A stretch of DNA of 64,000 bases from Desulfitobacterium chlororespirans DSM 11544 (GTDB lineage: Bacteria > Bacillota > Desulfitobacteriia > Desulfitobacteriales > Desulfitobacteriaceae): the NCBI RefSeq assembly GCF_900143285.1, contig NZ_FRDN01000006.1, positions 248,001 to 312,000 on the forward strand, given 5' to 3'. The translations under genes and the position numbers were made by a program. A model generated the notes under the pieces. It did no database searches and was not told the DNA's origin. It saw only the letters and a list, made by a program, of their open reading frames with translations. This document shows, piece after piece, positions 8,930 through 17,609 of the stretch. The first letter of the stretch is position 1, and each line of letters starts with the position of its first letter.

Positions 8930-9345
8930 TCCCCCAAATTATTTGATTTGACGTCTGTTGTCTGGAACCAAGCTTGTGTACTTTCCCCACACACATAACT
9001 ACGTACTTCCTCAATTTAGGCAATTCAAAACTTTCTCACAATAAAAGGGGTTTAGGTACCTACCTGTTTTTAATCCCTCCTTGTTCAAATAATTGGATCT
9101 CCGATTGTTCTTGTGATATCTTGTACTTGCCCACATTATAAGCAATCCCTTTTTTTCTGTAAAATACTTAATGATTATGCCCCCTATAACCAGCACATTA
9201 AAGTTATCATAATTTTTGCTAATACTTCTTATTGAGTATTGTTATTTTAATCTCAAATTCGTATAATTTAGTCAGACTCAGTCCGCGGGTTTGCTAAAAG
9301 TAAATATACCCTATAAAAGGTAAATACTAGAAGAAGGTAATTAAA
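8930..9345. promoter_or_regulatory. Divergent regulatory region between the BCCT operon and lysR
   Basis: This 416-bp AT-rich region separates two diverging units and contains no convincing gene. It should hold the promoter of the choline-locus operon and the binding site of the LysR protein, since LysR regulators usually bind beside their own gene. I could define only the lysR promoter with confidence. Several AT-rich dyads are present, but none stands out as the operator. Confidence 0.5.
9239..9267 (+). promoter_or_regulatory. Sigma-A-type promoter of the LysR gene
   Basis: TTGTTA at 9239-9244 and TATAAT at 9262-9267 are separated by 17 bp, about 80 bp before the LysR start codon. The -10 is a perfect consensus and the -35 matches 4 of 6 positions. 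Confidence 0.6.
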
Positions 9346-10257
9346 ATGCGTCTAGAACAATTAATGTATTTAGTTGCTGTTAACGAATCTAAGTCCATTT
9401 CCCTTGCCGCGGAACGTTCCCACATTTCGCAGCCTGCTCTTAGTTCTGCTATCAGTAAGCTCGAAGATGAACTTGGTGTAGTTCTGTTAAAAAGGACAAA
9501 TTCTGGCGCTTATTTAACGGACGTGGGAGAGCTCATTATCGTCAAGGCTAAGGAAGTGCTAAGCGGAATTGACGATATTAAAGCCATTGCCCACGGTAAC
9601 TCCCTTGTGCTCAATGGCAATATATCTATTGCCGCCGATCCTGGTGTCAACATTACGATCATGCCAGATATCTTAACTACTTTCAAGTACAATCATCCGA
9701 AAGTCAATGTTTTGCTTAAAGTGGGGGAGTCCAATAATATCTTGCAGGACATTGAAAAGGGGAAGGCGGATTTTGGGATAATTTTAAGTACCGATGCCTT
9801 TCGCAAATCAAAGGACATGCAATCTATCGAACTCTTTGCCGATGAATTTGTCGTGATTACAGGAAGTAATCGTAAATTGGCTTCTGAATCGACCATAACA
9901 CTGAAAAAAGCCTTATCCTTGCCCATTCTTCTGTACAACACCGAGTACATTACTGAATGTGGTGTATCAAGTCTGCTGCAAAAATACGGCTCTTTCAATG
10001 TGTCGTATCGGGTCGATAATTTAGAGATGATGGAAAAGATCCTGACACAGGGAGAGGCTATTGCTTTTGTCCCTCAGTTTATGGCTGATGAGTATATGAA
10101 AACCAGTAAAATAAAAAAAATCCCCATCAGTGATGCCCATTTGGAGGTATCCGTAGTCTTAATTTGGTCGGATCGCCACCATCTTTGCATGATTGAAAAG
10201 GAATTTATCAGAGTCATCAGGGCCACCTGTTCCCGGAAAGCAGAAGTCAGGTCCTAG
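9346..10257 (+). CDS. LysR family transcriptional regulator, probably of the choline locus
   Basis: A 303-residue LysR regulator. The N-terminal winged helix-turn-helix is intact (LAAERSHISQPALSSAISKLE, residues about 20-40), followed by a periplasmic-binding-like effector domain. The ATG at 9346 has AGAAGG 8 nt upstream. It is transcribed away from the BCCT-to-cutC genes, which is the classic LysR arrangement, so it probably senses a metabolite of that pathway. A stem-loop terminator follows at 10281-10306. Confidence 0.9.
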   Translation: MRLEQLMYLVAVNESKSISLAAERSHISQPALSSAISKLEDELGVVLLKRTNSGAYLTDVGELIIVKAKEVLSGIDDIKAIAHGNSLVLNGNISIAADPGVNITIMPDILTTFKYNHPKVNVLLKVGESNNILQDIEKGKADFGIILSTDAFRKSKDMQSIELFADEFVVITGSNRKLASESTITLKKALSLPILLYNTEYITECGVSSLLQKYGSFNVSYRVDNLEMMEKILTQGEAIAFVPQFMADEYMKTSKIKKIPISDAHLEVSVVLIWSDRHHLCMIEKEFIRVIRATCSRKAEVRS

Positions 10258-10280
10258 TAAGGCAAGGCCTAGTTTTTAAT

Positions 10281-10306
10281 GCTGAGATAACGTTGTTTAT
10301 CTCAGC
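10281..10306 (+). terminator. Intrinsic terminator after lysR
   Basis: GCTGAGATAA pairs with TTATCTCAGC around a 6-nt loop, followed by TTATTTATG. It lies 24 bp past the stop codon. Confidence 0.75.
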
Positions 10307-10434
10307 TTATTTATGTCTATGACGAAAGCTGCACTTATGGGGGGCATATCTACTATGTATTTTACTTTCGCGCCGAAGCATGTTAAATATTTCTCATAGG
10401 GGTACCTACTTTACGTCAACTGGGAGTAGCATAC

Positions 10435-11430
10435 ATGAATCAGCATACGCAATTGCTTTTACAAAAGCGGGACCTCAACTTTGCCCGGAAGGGGATTGGC
10501 AGCGGCTTATACGCTGGTGCAGCTTGGGGCTTGGACGGAGTATTAATGGGGATAGTGCTTGCTCTGGCTCCCTTCACCCATGGGATAAGTCTCTTTGCCG
10601 CTCCTTTGGTAGGGGCTTGTTTGCACGATGGCTTCGCGGCACTATGGGTATTTGTTTACAATGTTATTCAAGGCAAATGGCGTGATTATGCACGCACCCT
10701 GAAGACCCGGCCGGGTAAAATGATCATCCTGGCTGCTGTCCTGGGGGGACCCATCGGTATGTCCTGCAACATGTTGGGAATTTATTTTGCCGGACCCTCC
10801 TATACTGCGGCGATTACGGCAGCTTACCCGGCCATCGGCGCTGTTCTTGGGGCGACTTTTCTTAAGGAGAAGGTGCCTCTACGGGTGGGAGCCGGTATAG
10901 TGCTGGCCATCATCGGCGCCTTTATTGTTGGGTTTGTCCCACCTGAAGGCTCAACCTTTCCCCACTTTTATCCCGGCATCGGACTGGCCGCCGTTGCCGC
11001 CCTTGCCTGGGCACTGGAAGGGGTCGTGTCGACCTATGGCATGGATTTAGTGGATTCGGATATTGCTATCGGCATCCGGGATCTTACCTCTTTTTTCGTT
11101 AATTTCTTTGTGATTCTGCCTCTGTTTGGCAGTGTCGCCTACGGCATCCTCTTTTCAAGCTTTACCTCACATGCCGCATGGTATATTGCCGGTATCGCTT
11201 TAATTGGCGGTTCTGCTACCTTTGCCTGGTATCGCGCTTTGAATATGACCGGAGTGACCCGGGCGATGGGCCTCAATGTGACCTTTGCCTTATGGTCCGT
11301 CTTCTTCGGTTGGTTATTAAACATTGTGCGGATCACTCCTAACCTGATTATCGGTGTTATCATCATCACCCTTGGTACAATACTTACGATTGGGAAACCA
11401 AAGGATTTTGTTAACTTAAGCAGACGATAG
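10435..11430 (+). CDS. EamA/DMT family transporter
   Basis: A 331-residue drug/metabolite-transporter family protein with about ten membrane segments in two repeats. The first repeat ends with PAIGAVLGATFLKEKVP, a typical EamA motif; the second ends with ITLGTILTI. The start has GGGAG 8 nt upstream. The next gene, a small winged-helix-like protein, follows after 10 bp and is probably translationally linked. Such transporters often export amino acids or other small metabolites; the substrate is unknown. Confidence 0.85.
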   Translation: MNQHTQLLLQKRDLNFARKGIGSGLYAGAAWGLDGVLMGIVLALAPFTHGISLFAAPLVGACLHDGFAALWVFVYNVIQGKWRDYARTLKTRPGKMIILAAVLGGPIGMSCNMLGIYFAGPSYTAAITAAYPAIGAVLGATFLKEKVPLRVGAGIVLAIIGAFIVGFVPPEGSTFPHFYPGIGLAAVAALAWALEGVVSTYGMDLVDSDIAIGIRDLTSFFVNFFVILPLFGSVAYGILFSSFTSHAAWYIAGIALIGGSATFAWYRALNMTGVTRAMGLNVTFALWSVFFGWLLNIVRITPNLIIGVIIITLGTILTIGKPKDFVNLSRR

Positions 11431-11440
11431 GAGTTTGACT

Positions 11441-11707
11441 ATGAGCTTAATGCCCATAAAATTCAGAGTGGCCGACCTTATCCTCCGTAATGCAGGAATA
11501 TCCAGTCAAGAAATACTAAACTTGCTCAAAGAAGAATATCCTCTTGATCGGGGGGTTAACGTAAGAAACATTGACAGTTATTTGCTTTCCCTGAAAGCGG
11601 TTGGCCTGATTGATCTAACTCATGTCGCCTTGGCTAAGGACGGGGCTCTTCAGCAATGCTATAAAATTACTGAATATGGCGCAAAACGCATGCACTGTCT
11701 TCGTTAA
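11441..11707 (+). CDS. Small winged-helix-like hypothetical protein
   Basis: An 88-residue protein starting at the ATG at 11441 (AGGAG 7 nt upstream). It ends in a pattern typical of winged-helix regulators, LLSLKAVGLIDLTHVAL followed by CYKITEYGAKRM, the last resembling the wing and final helix. I recognise no named family. It follows the EamA gene by 10 bp, so it may regulate that transporter. Its TAA stop shares the palindromic TTAA at 11704-11707 with the stop of the convergent LysR gene. Confidence 0.6.
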   Translation: MSLMPIKFRVADLILRNAGISSQEILNLLKEEYPLDRGVNVRNIDSYLLSLKAVGLIDLTHVALAKDGALQQCYKITEYGAKRMHCLR

Positions 11708-12582
11708 ATGATACTCTCTACAAATTTCTTAGCTGCAGGTGTCAATGGGACACTTTTTAAATAACATAAGCCAATGCTTCTTTTCGGAATCTCTTCTTCC
11801 AGCTTCAGCTCATACAAGCTGCCATCGGCCAGATAATCTTCGGAAAACTCTTTAATGACACACGCAATTCCTAAGTTTATTTTGGCAAACTCCAGCATCA
11901 GATCATAGGACCCCAGCTCAAATACGGGGGAAAGGGGGAAGCCCTCCTTCTTCAGGAAACTCTCCACATAGTTTCGGGAGTTTGATTTCTCCTCCAAAAA
12001 AATCAGCGGTAGTTCCATAAGCTGCCTGAAGGGAATGGGTTTTGCCGTCATGTCTTTATATTTTTCCCCGCCGACAAAGATGTCTTGAATCTCTCTGCAG
12101 GGGATGACGTGCAGGCTTTCATCCTGAATCGGCAAATTGCAAAACCCCACATCTGCTTTTCCGGACTTGATAAAGTCCTGGATCTCTGTTGTCGTGCCAT
12201 TGAGTATATTAAGCTTGATGCTATGGTAGGCACTGTGGAATTCCTCCAGGTAAGGCAGCAAAAAGTAACGGGTGATGGTATCGCCAACCCCGATCCGCAA
12301 CTGTCCGGCTTTTAATTCTTTAAATTCAAGGATTTTATCTTCGGCAGCATGGATCATGCCCAGGGCGGAGTTCACATGCTCATTTAAAAGATTTCCCTCA
12401 TTGGTCAAGAGGACGCCCCTTGAGGTCCGATAAAAAAGCTGTACTTCCAATTCACTCTCCAGCTTGGCAATAGCTTGACTGACAGCCGACTGGGTCATAT
12501 AGAGTTCCTGGGCTGCTTTGGAAAAGCTTTTATTTCTGCTCACTGCGTTGAAGATGCGATATAAATCCAATTTGCCAATCAT
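11704..12582 (-). CDS. LysR family transcriptional regulator
   Basis: A 292-residue LysR regulator with an intact N-terminal HTH (FSKAAQELYMTQSAVSQAIA) and a type-2 periplasmic-binding effector domain beginning near residue 90 (KAGQLRIGVGDTITRYFL). The ATG at 12582 has AAGGAGAGCTAAT upstream. It diverges from the CofE-like ligase gene, its likely target, across a 131-bp gap, and converges on the small winged-helix gene with a 4-bp overlap. Confidence 0.9.
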   Translation of the reverse strand: MIGKLDLYRIFNAVSRNKSFSKAAQELYMTQSAVSQAIAKLESELEVQLFYRTSRGVLLTNEGNLLNEHVNSALGMIHAAEDKILEFKELKAGQLRIGVGDTITRYFLLPYLEEFHSAYHSIKLNILNGTTTEIQDFIKSGKADVGFCNLPIQDESLHVIPCREIQDIFVGGEKYKDMTAKPIPFRQLMELPLIFLEEKSNSRNYVESFLKKEGFPLSPVFELGSYDLMLEFAKINLGIACVIKEFSEDYLADGSLYELKLEEEIPKRSIGLCYLKSVPLTPAAKKFVESII

Positions 12583-12713
12583 ATTAGCTCTCCTTGTATC
12601 AGATATTATAAATATTAATTTTACTTATACCCTTATTCAAGAGTATAGTAGAGTTGATTGAAAATTTCTACTTGCTTTATGCAGACTATACTCTGATCAG
12701 AGGAGAGAGCGCA

Positions 12714-13904
12714 TTGGAAAGAGTCGTTGGAACCACAGTATGCGGACTTCGCGGGCCGATCATTAACCAAGGGTGTAATATTCAACAGATCGTTGTGGAT
12801 ACTGTACTCAATGCAGCCAAAGTTGAAGGCTTTTTGATCGAGGATCGTGATATTGTCACGATCACAGAATCCATTGTGGCCCGTGCTCAGGGAAACTATG
12901 CCACCATTGACGATATTGCCACGGATGTTAAGGCTAAATTCGACGCGGAGACGGTAGGAGTTATTTTTCCCATTCTCAGCCGCAACCGGTTTGCCGTTTG
13001 CTTGCGGGGAATCGCCAAAGGAATTAAACATGTTGTCTTAATGTTGAACTATCCCTCAGATGAAGTGGGCAACCTCCTTGTGGACCTTGATCAACTGGAT
13101 GAAAAAGGCATCAACCCCTGGACCGATGTCCTGACTGAAGCTGAATTCCGCCGGCATTTCGGTTATATCAAGCATCCCTTCACCGGTATTGACTACATCG
13201 AATACTATCGAAATTTGATTGAGTCAGAAGGGGCAACCTGCCAGATCATCTTTTCCAATCATCCCAAAACTATTTTAAATTACACCAACCAGGTCTTAAC
13301 CTGTGACATTCACTCCCGCTTCCGCACCAAACGTATCCTGAAAAACAGCGGTGCTGAAAAAATCTACGGCCTTGATGAGCTTCTGACCGAATCCATCAAT
13401 GGCAGCGGCTGTAACGAAAAGTACGGCCTCCTGGGGTCTAATAAAGCAACCGAAGATCGGGTCAAACTATTCCCGAATAACTGTCAGCCTATCGTTGACG
13501 GCATTCAGGCAGAAATCAAAGCACAAACAGGCAAAACGGTGGAGGTTATGGTCTACGGTGACGGAGCCTTTAAAGATCCTGTCGGGAAGATCTGGGAACT
13601 GGCCGATCCGGTGGTTTCCCCCGCTTATACTGCCGGGCTTGAAGGCACGCCCAACGAAGTGAAATTAAAATACCTGGCCGACAATAATTTCTCCCATCTT
13701 TGTGGAGAGGACCAGAAATCAGCTATCTCGGAGTATATTCAAAACAAATGTGAGGATCTGGTCGGGTCGATGGAAGCTCAAGGGACCACTCCCCGCAGGC
13801 TGACGGATCTCATCGGTTCCTTATCGGATTTAACCTCCGGCAGCGGCGATAAAGGGACACCTATCGTCTATATCAAAGGTTATTTCGATAATTATACAAA
13901 ATAA
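12714..13904 (+). CDS. CofE-like coenzyme F420-0:L-glutamate ligase family protein
   Basis: A 396-residue protein of the F420-0:gamma-glutamyl ligase (CofE/FbiB) family. The pattern near the N terminus is clear: RVVGTTVCGLRGPIINQG, then IVTITESIVARAQGNYAT. Family enzymes add L-glutamate to coenzyme F420-0 or related acceptors with GTP. I chose the TTG at 12714 because AGGAGAG lies 8 nt upstream and it matches the usual family start; the upstream TTG at 12654 lacks this. No other F420 gene is in the window, so it may act on a different acceptor such as a folate. It stands alone beside a divergent LysR gene and ends in a strong terminator. Confidence 0.75.
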   Translation: MERVVGTTVCGLRGPIINQGCNIQQIVVDTVLNAAKVEGFLIEDRDIVTITESIVARAQGNYATIDDIATDVKAKFDAETVGVIFPILSRNRFAVCLRGIAKGIKHVVLMLNYPSDEVGNLLVDLDQLDEKGINPWTDVLTEAEFRRHFGYIKHPFTGIDYIEYYRNLIESEGATCQIIFSNHPKTILNYTNQVLTCDIHSRFRTKRILKNSGAEKIYGLDELLTESINGSGCNEKYGLLGSNKATEDRVKLFPNNCQPIVDGIQAEIKAQTGKTVEVMVYGDGAFKDPVGKIWELADPVVSPAYTAGLEGTPNEVKLKYLADNNFSHLCGEDQKSAISEYIQNKCEDLVGSMEAQGTTPRRLTDLIGSLSDLTSGSGDKGTPIVYIKGYFDNYTK

Positions 13905-13920
13905 TGAAGTATTAAAAAAA

Positions 13921-13957
13921 CCCCTGGCCACTCTTTGGAGTGACCAGGGGTCTTTGC
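13921..13957 (+). terminator. Intrinsic terminator after the CofE-like gene
   Basis: CCCCTGGCCACTC pairs with GAGTGACCAGGGG with one mismatch around a short loop, preceded by an A-run and followed by TCTTT. The stem occupies 13921-13950. Confidence 0.8.
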
Positions 13958-14006
13958 GCTGGTAAACCTCATTCGAGGAAATCAGGGGGACAGGTTCCTA
14001 TTTTTC

Positions 14007-14030
14007 AAATTCCCAAACGTTTGGGAATTT
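14007..14030. repeat. 24-bp perfect palindrome
   Basis: Two 12-bp halves, AAATTCCCAAAC and GTTTGGGAATTT, meet with no spacer, preceded by GGGGGACAGGTTCC at about 13984-13997. It lies between convergent gene ends. The core CCCAAACG/CGTTTGGG is shared with the larger palindrome at 48328-48369, suggesting a REP-like family. Confidence 0.7.
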
Positions 14031-14063
14031 CCAGTTTGGATAAGTCTTCCTCTATTCTTCTCC

Positions 14064-14546
14064 CTATTTGTGATAAGGCTCTCCCTTGCTGATGCGCATG
14101 GCCCGATAGATCTGCTCCAGCAGCATCAGCCTCATCAGAGGGTGGGGGAAAGTCAGACGGGAAAAGGACCAGCGGTAATCCGCTCTTTTTCTTACTTCCT
14201 CAGAGACCCCCAAGGAACCACCGATGATAAAAGTTACGCTGCTTTTTCCCATTAAGGCAAGGTCATCCATATATTCAGAGAAGTCCGGCGAAGTGAATTC
14301 TTTTCCCTGCAAATCAAGGAGAATAACATGATCCTGAGGGCCGATCCCTTTCAGAAGCCGCTCACCTTCTCTAGCCTTTACCCGCTCTTCATCAGCGGGG
14401 GAAAGACGCTCCGGGCAAGGTTCATCGGCAATCTCCGCCATCTCCAGACGGATATAAGCACTTAAACGCTTTGCATATTCCTTAAGCCCTTCCACAAGGA
14501 ATTTTTCCCGAATTTTCCCTACCGCTACGATCTTAATCTGCAGCAT
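14064..14546 (-). CDS. rlmH: 23S rRNA (pseudouridine-1915 N3)-methyltransferase RlmH
   Basis: A 160-residue SPOUT methyltransferase that methylates pseudouridine 1915 in helix 69 of 23S rRNA. The knot motif VTFIIGGSLGVSEEVRKRA and the C-terminal SFSRLTFPHPLMRLMLLEQI with YRAMRISKGEPYHK are diagnostic, and the length is standard (about 159). The start codon at 14546 has AAGGAG, but 12 nt away, which is longer than usual. It follows htrA and yycJ, the conserved Firmicutes neighbourhood, although the WalRK kinase genes are absent here. Confidence 0.97.
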   Translation of the reverse strand: MLQIKIVAVGKIREKFLVEGLKEYAKRLSAYIRLEMAEIADEPCPERLSPADEERVKAREGERLLKGIGPQDHVILLDLQGKEFTSPDFSEYMDDLALMGKSSVTFIIGGSLGVSEEVRKRADYRWSFSRLTFPHPLMRLMLLEQIYRAMRISKGEPYHK

Positions 14547-14652
14547 AGTGATATGATACTCCTTACTGATTTACACTATATTATGTAAAAAACAAAGGGA
14601 GGGTGATCACTGTTCATATCCTCCCCCCAATTATATAGCCGCCCTGCTCTAT

Positions 14653-15810
14653 CTAGTTGGCGATGATCTCAACCAATTTCACCTGAACATCGGTATTTTG
14701 CCCATTACGGTAATAGGTCACCGTAACGGTATCTCCCGGTTTAAACTTAAATAGCTCATGGGTTAATTCCAGGGAGCTCCTGACCGTGACTCCCTCAATC
14801 TTCACCAGAACATCCCCAGCCTGGATGCCGGCTTGAGCCGCCGGGCCGCTGGGGTCCACATTGGATATATAGGCGCCGGCGGGCCAACCTCTTTGGGCCG
14901 CCCATTCGGGTGTATAGCGGGTGTCGATGGAGACCAGAAATCCGGGATGACTGAAGTAACCTTTGGCAATCAGCTGCTCGATAACGGGTATGGCATCCGT
15001 AATCGGGATGGCAAAACCCATGCCCTCAAAGCCGGCTTCCGCATTTTTAGCTGAATTGATTCCCACCACCTGGCCGTTGTAGTTGACTAGAGGTCCACCG
15101 CTATTGCCTGGGTTGATGGCCGCATCGGTTTGAATTAAGTTAAAACTGGACTCTCCCTCGATTAACAAAATCCGGTTCTTGGCCGACACAACACCCTGAG
15201 TCACGGAACGGGCAAACTCCTCCCCACCGGGGTTGCCAATAGCCACTACCGGTTCCCCCACCTGGACCTGCTCCGAGTTACCCAGCTGTGCCACCGTAAG
15301 TCCGTCTGCGGTAATTTTGAGCACCGCCAGGTCTGTACGGGGGTCCTGACCCACTAAAGTGGCCTCGGCATTTCTTCCGTCGGCCAAACTCACCATTAGT
15401 TTTGAAGCATTAGCGACGACATGGTAGTTGGTAACAATATAACCGTATTGAGCATCGATGATAAAACCGGAACCTGTGCCTGCTTCAGTCAGTCCGGCAC
15501 CGCCAAAAATCCGGCCCTGAGATTGAAAGTTGGCAATGCCCACGACAGCTGGTCCCACAGCTTTGGCAACCTCTACCGTTGGAAATCCGGTGGGCTGAGT
15601 GATCGTCACCGGCGGTGCAGAGGATCCTTGGCCGAGAATGACCTCTTTTCCTCCCCCAGGCTGATTGCCATATAAAGAAGGCACTAAGGCTACGGAGATA
15701 AGGCCGCCGATGAGTGCACTGATTAAAGCCAGAGCTAGCGTAGCGAAAAGTCCGGGTCTTTGCCTCTTTGATGAATAGTCTGAGTAATCATTTTGATCAT
15801 AATAACCCAT
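14653..15810 (-). CDS. htrA: HtrA/DegP-like membrane-anchored serine protease
   Basis: A 385-residue trypsin-like quality-control protease. It has a cytoplasmic tail, one membrane helix at about 21-46, a protease domain with the triad His130 (VTNYHVV), Asp160 (TDLAVLKI) and Ser237 (GNSGGPL), and one C-terminal PDZ domain (about 285-380, GDVLVKIEGVTV). The catalytic domain would face outside the membrane, where it degrades misfolded secreted proteins. The ATG at 15810 has GAGGAGG upstream. It sits 20 bp from yycJ, the canonical yycJ-htrA-rlmH order. Confidence 0.95.
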   Translation of the reverse strand: MGYYDQNDYSDYSSKRQRPGLFATLALALISALIGGLISVALVPSLYGNQPGGGKEVILGQGSSAPPVTITQPTGFPTVEVAKAVGPAVVGIANFQSQGRIFGGAGLTEAGTGSGFIIDAQYGYIVTNYHVVANASKLMVSLADGRNAEATLVGQDPRTDLAVLKITADGLTVAQLGNSEQVQVGEPVVAIGNPGGEEFARSVTQGVVSAKNRILLIEGESSFNLIQTDAAINPGNSGGPLVNYNGQVVGINSAKNAEAGFEGMGFAIPITDAIPVIEQLIAKGYFSHPGFLVSIDTRYTPEWAAQRGWPAGAYISNVDPSGPAAQAGIQAGDVLVKIEGVTVRSSLELTHELFKFKPGDTVTVTYYRNGQNTDVQVKLVEIIAN

Positions 15811-15830
15811 GCCATGACCTCCTCGTCGGC

Positions 15831-16643
15831 TTAGTATTCTTCCAAAACAATCAGTTCATGCGGCGTATAGCGCGGTGCCACCCGCAATCTTAGATCCCGG
15901 TTTTCCTTGGCCACCCGGGATTCTTTGAGTATACGCAAGATGGTAGACAGAGCCGTTTCCGGTGTATTGTTTTCGTCGCTTAAATGAGCTAAAACAATGC
16001 GCTGGGTATTTCCCTCGATCCATTGCAGAAGGCCTTCGGCCAGCTGACTGTTCTCTAAATGGCCATAATTCCCGCTGATTCGCTTCTTGAGATACCAGGG
16101 ATATCCCCCTTGCCAAAGCATTTCCCGGTCATGATTGGCCTCCACCACTAAAGCGTCACAACCTTTTAAGGCTTGATGCATTTCTTCAGTGACGATTCCC
16201 GTATCCGTAGCAATCCCAATGGCCTTACTTTGACCCCTGACCGGCTGATCAACCTCCACCCGCACACCGAAGCTCTCCCGGCTGTCGTGGGAGGTAGGAA
16301 AGACACGGACCCGCAGGCCCGCGCAAATAAAAGCATCCTTGACCACCACGCGTTGTTCATCCTTGAGTCTTCCTATGGAGGGATTCAACTCATCCCAGAT
16401 CTTTGCTGAGGCATAAATGGGGATTTTAAGTTTGCGCGCGACAGCCCCAACCCCTTTAATATGATCACTATGTTCATGGGTAACGAAAATTCCTTCGATT
16501 TCTGAAGGAGATATATCAAGGATGGATAGATTATGTAGTGTTGCCTTGAGGCTAATACCGCAATCAACAAGAAAATTCCTCTTATCATGCCCCACAACAA
16601 TGGAATTGCCGGAACTTCCACTGGCCAGCGTCGCTAAATGCAC
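15831..16643 (-). CDS. yycJ: YycJ/WalJ-like metallo-beta-lactamase-fold hydrolase
   Basis: A 270-residue MBL-fold protein with the zinc motif THEHSDH (His56, His58, Asp60, His61) and the N-terminal LASGSSGNSIVVG that marks the YycJ family. YycJ homologues are thought to be nucleases or phosphodiesterases linked to DNA repair and cell-wall homeostasis; the substrate is not settled. The ATG at 16643 has GAGGGGAATT. It precedes htrA by 20 bp in the standard Firmicutes cluster. Confidence 0.93.
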   Translation of the reverse strand: MHLATLASGSSGNSIVVGHDKRNFLVDCGISLKATLHNLSILDISPSEIEGIFVTHEHSDHIKGVGAVARKLKIPIYASAKIWDELNPSIGRLKDEQRVVVKDAFICAGLRVRVFPTSHDSRESFGVRVEVDQPVRGQSKAIGIATDTGIVTEEMHQALKGCDALVVEANHDREMLWQGGYPWYLKKRISGNYGHLENSQLAEGLLQWIEGNTQRIVLAHLSDENNTPETALSTILRILKESRVAKENRDLRLRVAPRYTPHELIVLEEY

Positions 16644-16754
16644 ATAATTCCCCTCTTCCGTTTAAACAAAGATATTATATCAAATCCTTTGTCTATAAAA
16701 AACATTTTCAAAATAATTTTGCAGCAAAATACTTTAGCAATGAAAAACTGAGGC

Positions 16755-17399
16755 TTATTTAGCCTCAGCGTTTGCATCAGACGAATCTCCGTTTTCCGGT
16801 TGTTGAAATTGCTGGACAATCCCGTCTTGAGCCAGCTTAATATTTCTCTCCAGTCTTTCTTTATTGTCCGTAGAGGTGTTTTCTAAGGCGAGAGCCTTCT
16901 CCCATTGTTCAATAGCTTTGCCATAGTCTCCCTGGGAATACAGGAAAACCCCGTAATTGTAAAGACCGTTATAAAAATTCGGATCCTCCTGCAAAGCTTC
17001 TTGGAAGGTCTGATCGGCCAATTCATTTTGGCTTGTGTAAAAAGCGGCAGTAGCCATATCGACCAGGATGCTAGCATTCTTCTCGGTCTTGAGAACCTCC
17101 TGATATTCCGTCACCGCCTGTTGAAGTATCGAAGTCGTTGTTGCCAGATTTTCTTCCGCCATATCCTGGGATAATGTTTGCATACCCCAATCATAATAGG
17201 TGTCAGCAAGAGCCAAGCGGGTTTGGGTATCCTGAGGATTTGCTTCCAGGGCTTGCTTTAAACTATTAATTTGATCCTGATAGTTTTTCCCCACCGTGGG
17301 GCGCATATCCCCCAAGAACATAAAGGAAGTTCCTACCAAGCTGATAATCAATAAGCCCACAATAACATACACGGTTAATTTTTGGGTTTTTTTCTGCAC
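16755..17399 (-). CDS. Membrane-anchored TPR protein
   Basis: A 214-residue protein with a short basic N terminus, one membrane helix (YVIVGLLIISLVGTSFMFL, about 11-29) and three or four TPR units (for example DTQTRLALADTYYDWGMQ and FYNGLYNYGVFLYSQGDYG). TPRs mediate protein-protein contacts; no catalytic domain is visible. The GTG at 17399 has AGGAAGGGG upstream. It lies 111 bp before yycJ on the same strand and could be part of that unit. Confidence 0.8.
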   Translation of the reverse strand: MQKKTQKLTVYVIVGLLIISLVGTSFMFLGDMRPTVGKNYQDQINSLKQALEANPQDTQTRLALADTYYDWGMQTLSQDMAEENLATTTSILQQAVTEYQEVLKTEKNASILVDMATAAFYTSQNELADQTFQEALQEDPNFYNGLYNYGVFLYSQGDYGKAIEQWEKALALENTSTDNKERLERNIKLAQDGIVQQFQQPENGDSSDANAEAK

Positions 17400-17515
17400 C
17401 GAACCGCCCCTTCCTATCCAGCAATCTTAATTATACATGCTCTTATTTTAACATTTTGCCCAAAGTTAGTCTACCAGGCTTTTGCAGGTGCAGGAAAATA
17501 CTGTCTATAGCAAGA

Positions 17516-17549
17516 CCTCCAGTCGTGGTTTTATTGATACGACTGGAGG
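17516..17549 (+). terminator. Stem-loop with plus-strand T-run between the TPR and flavin reductase genes
   Basis: CCTCCAGTCGT pairs with ACGACTGGAGG around a 12-nt loop, followed on the plus strand by CCCTTTTTC. Both flanking genes are on the minus strand, where it would end the flavin reductase transcript; there the run after the stem is only TCTTGCT. It is probably a bidirectional or minus-strand terminator, and the orientation is uncertain. Confidence 0.5.
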
Positions 17550-17609
17550 CCCTTTTTCAATAGCCCTTATTCACGATACAGCACAGCTTGGCGGGATATT
17601 GGAATTATA

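Noticed and set aside
9011-9196. 61-codon minus-strand frame in the BCCT-lysR gap
   Set aside because: No homology-like pattern and it spans the probable regulatory region.
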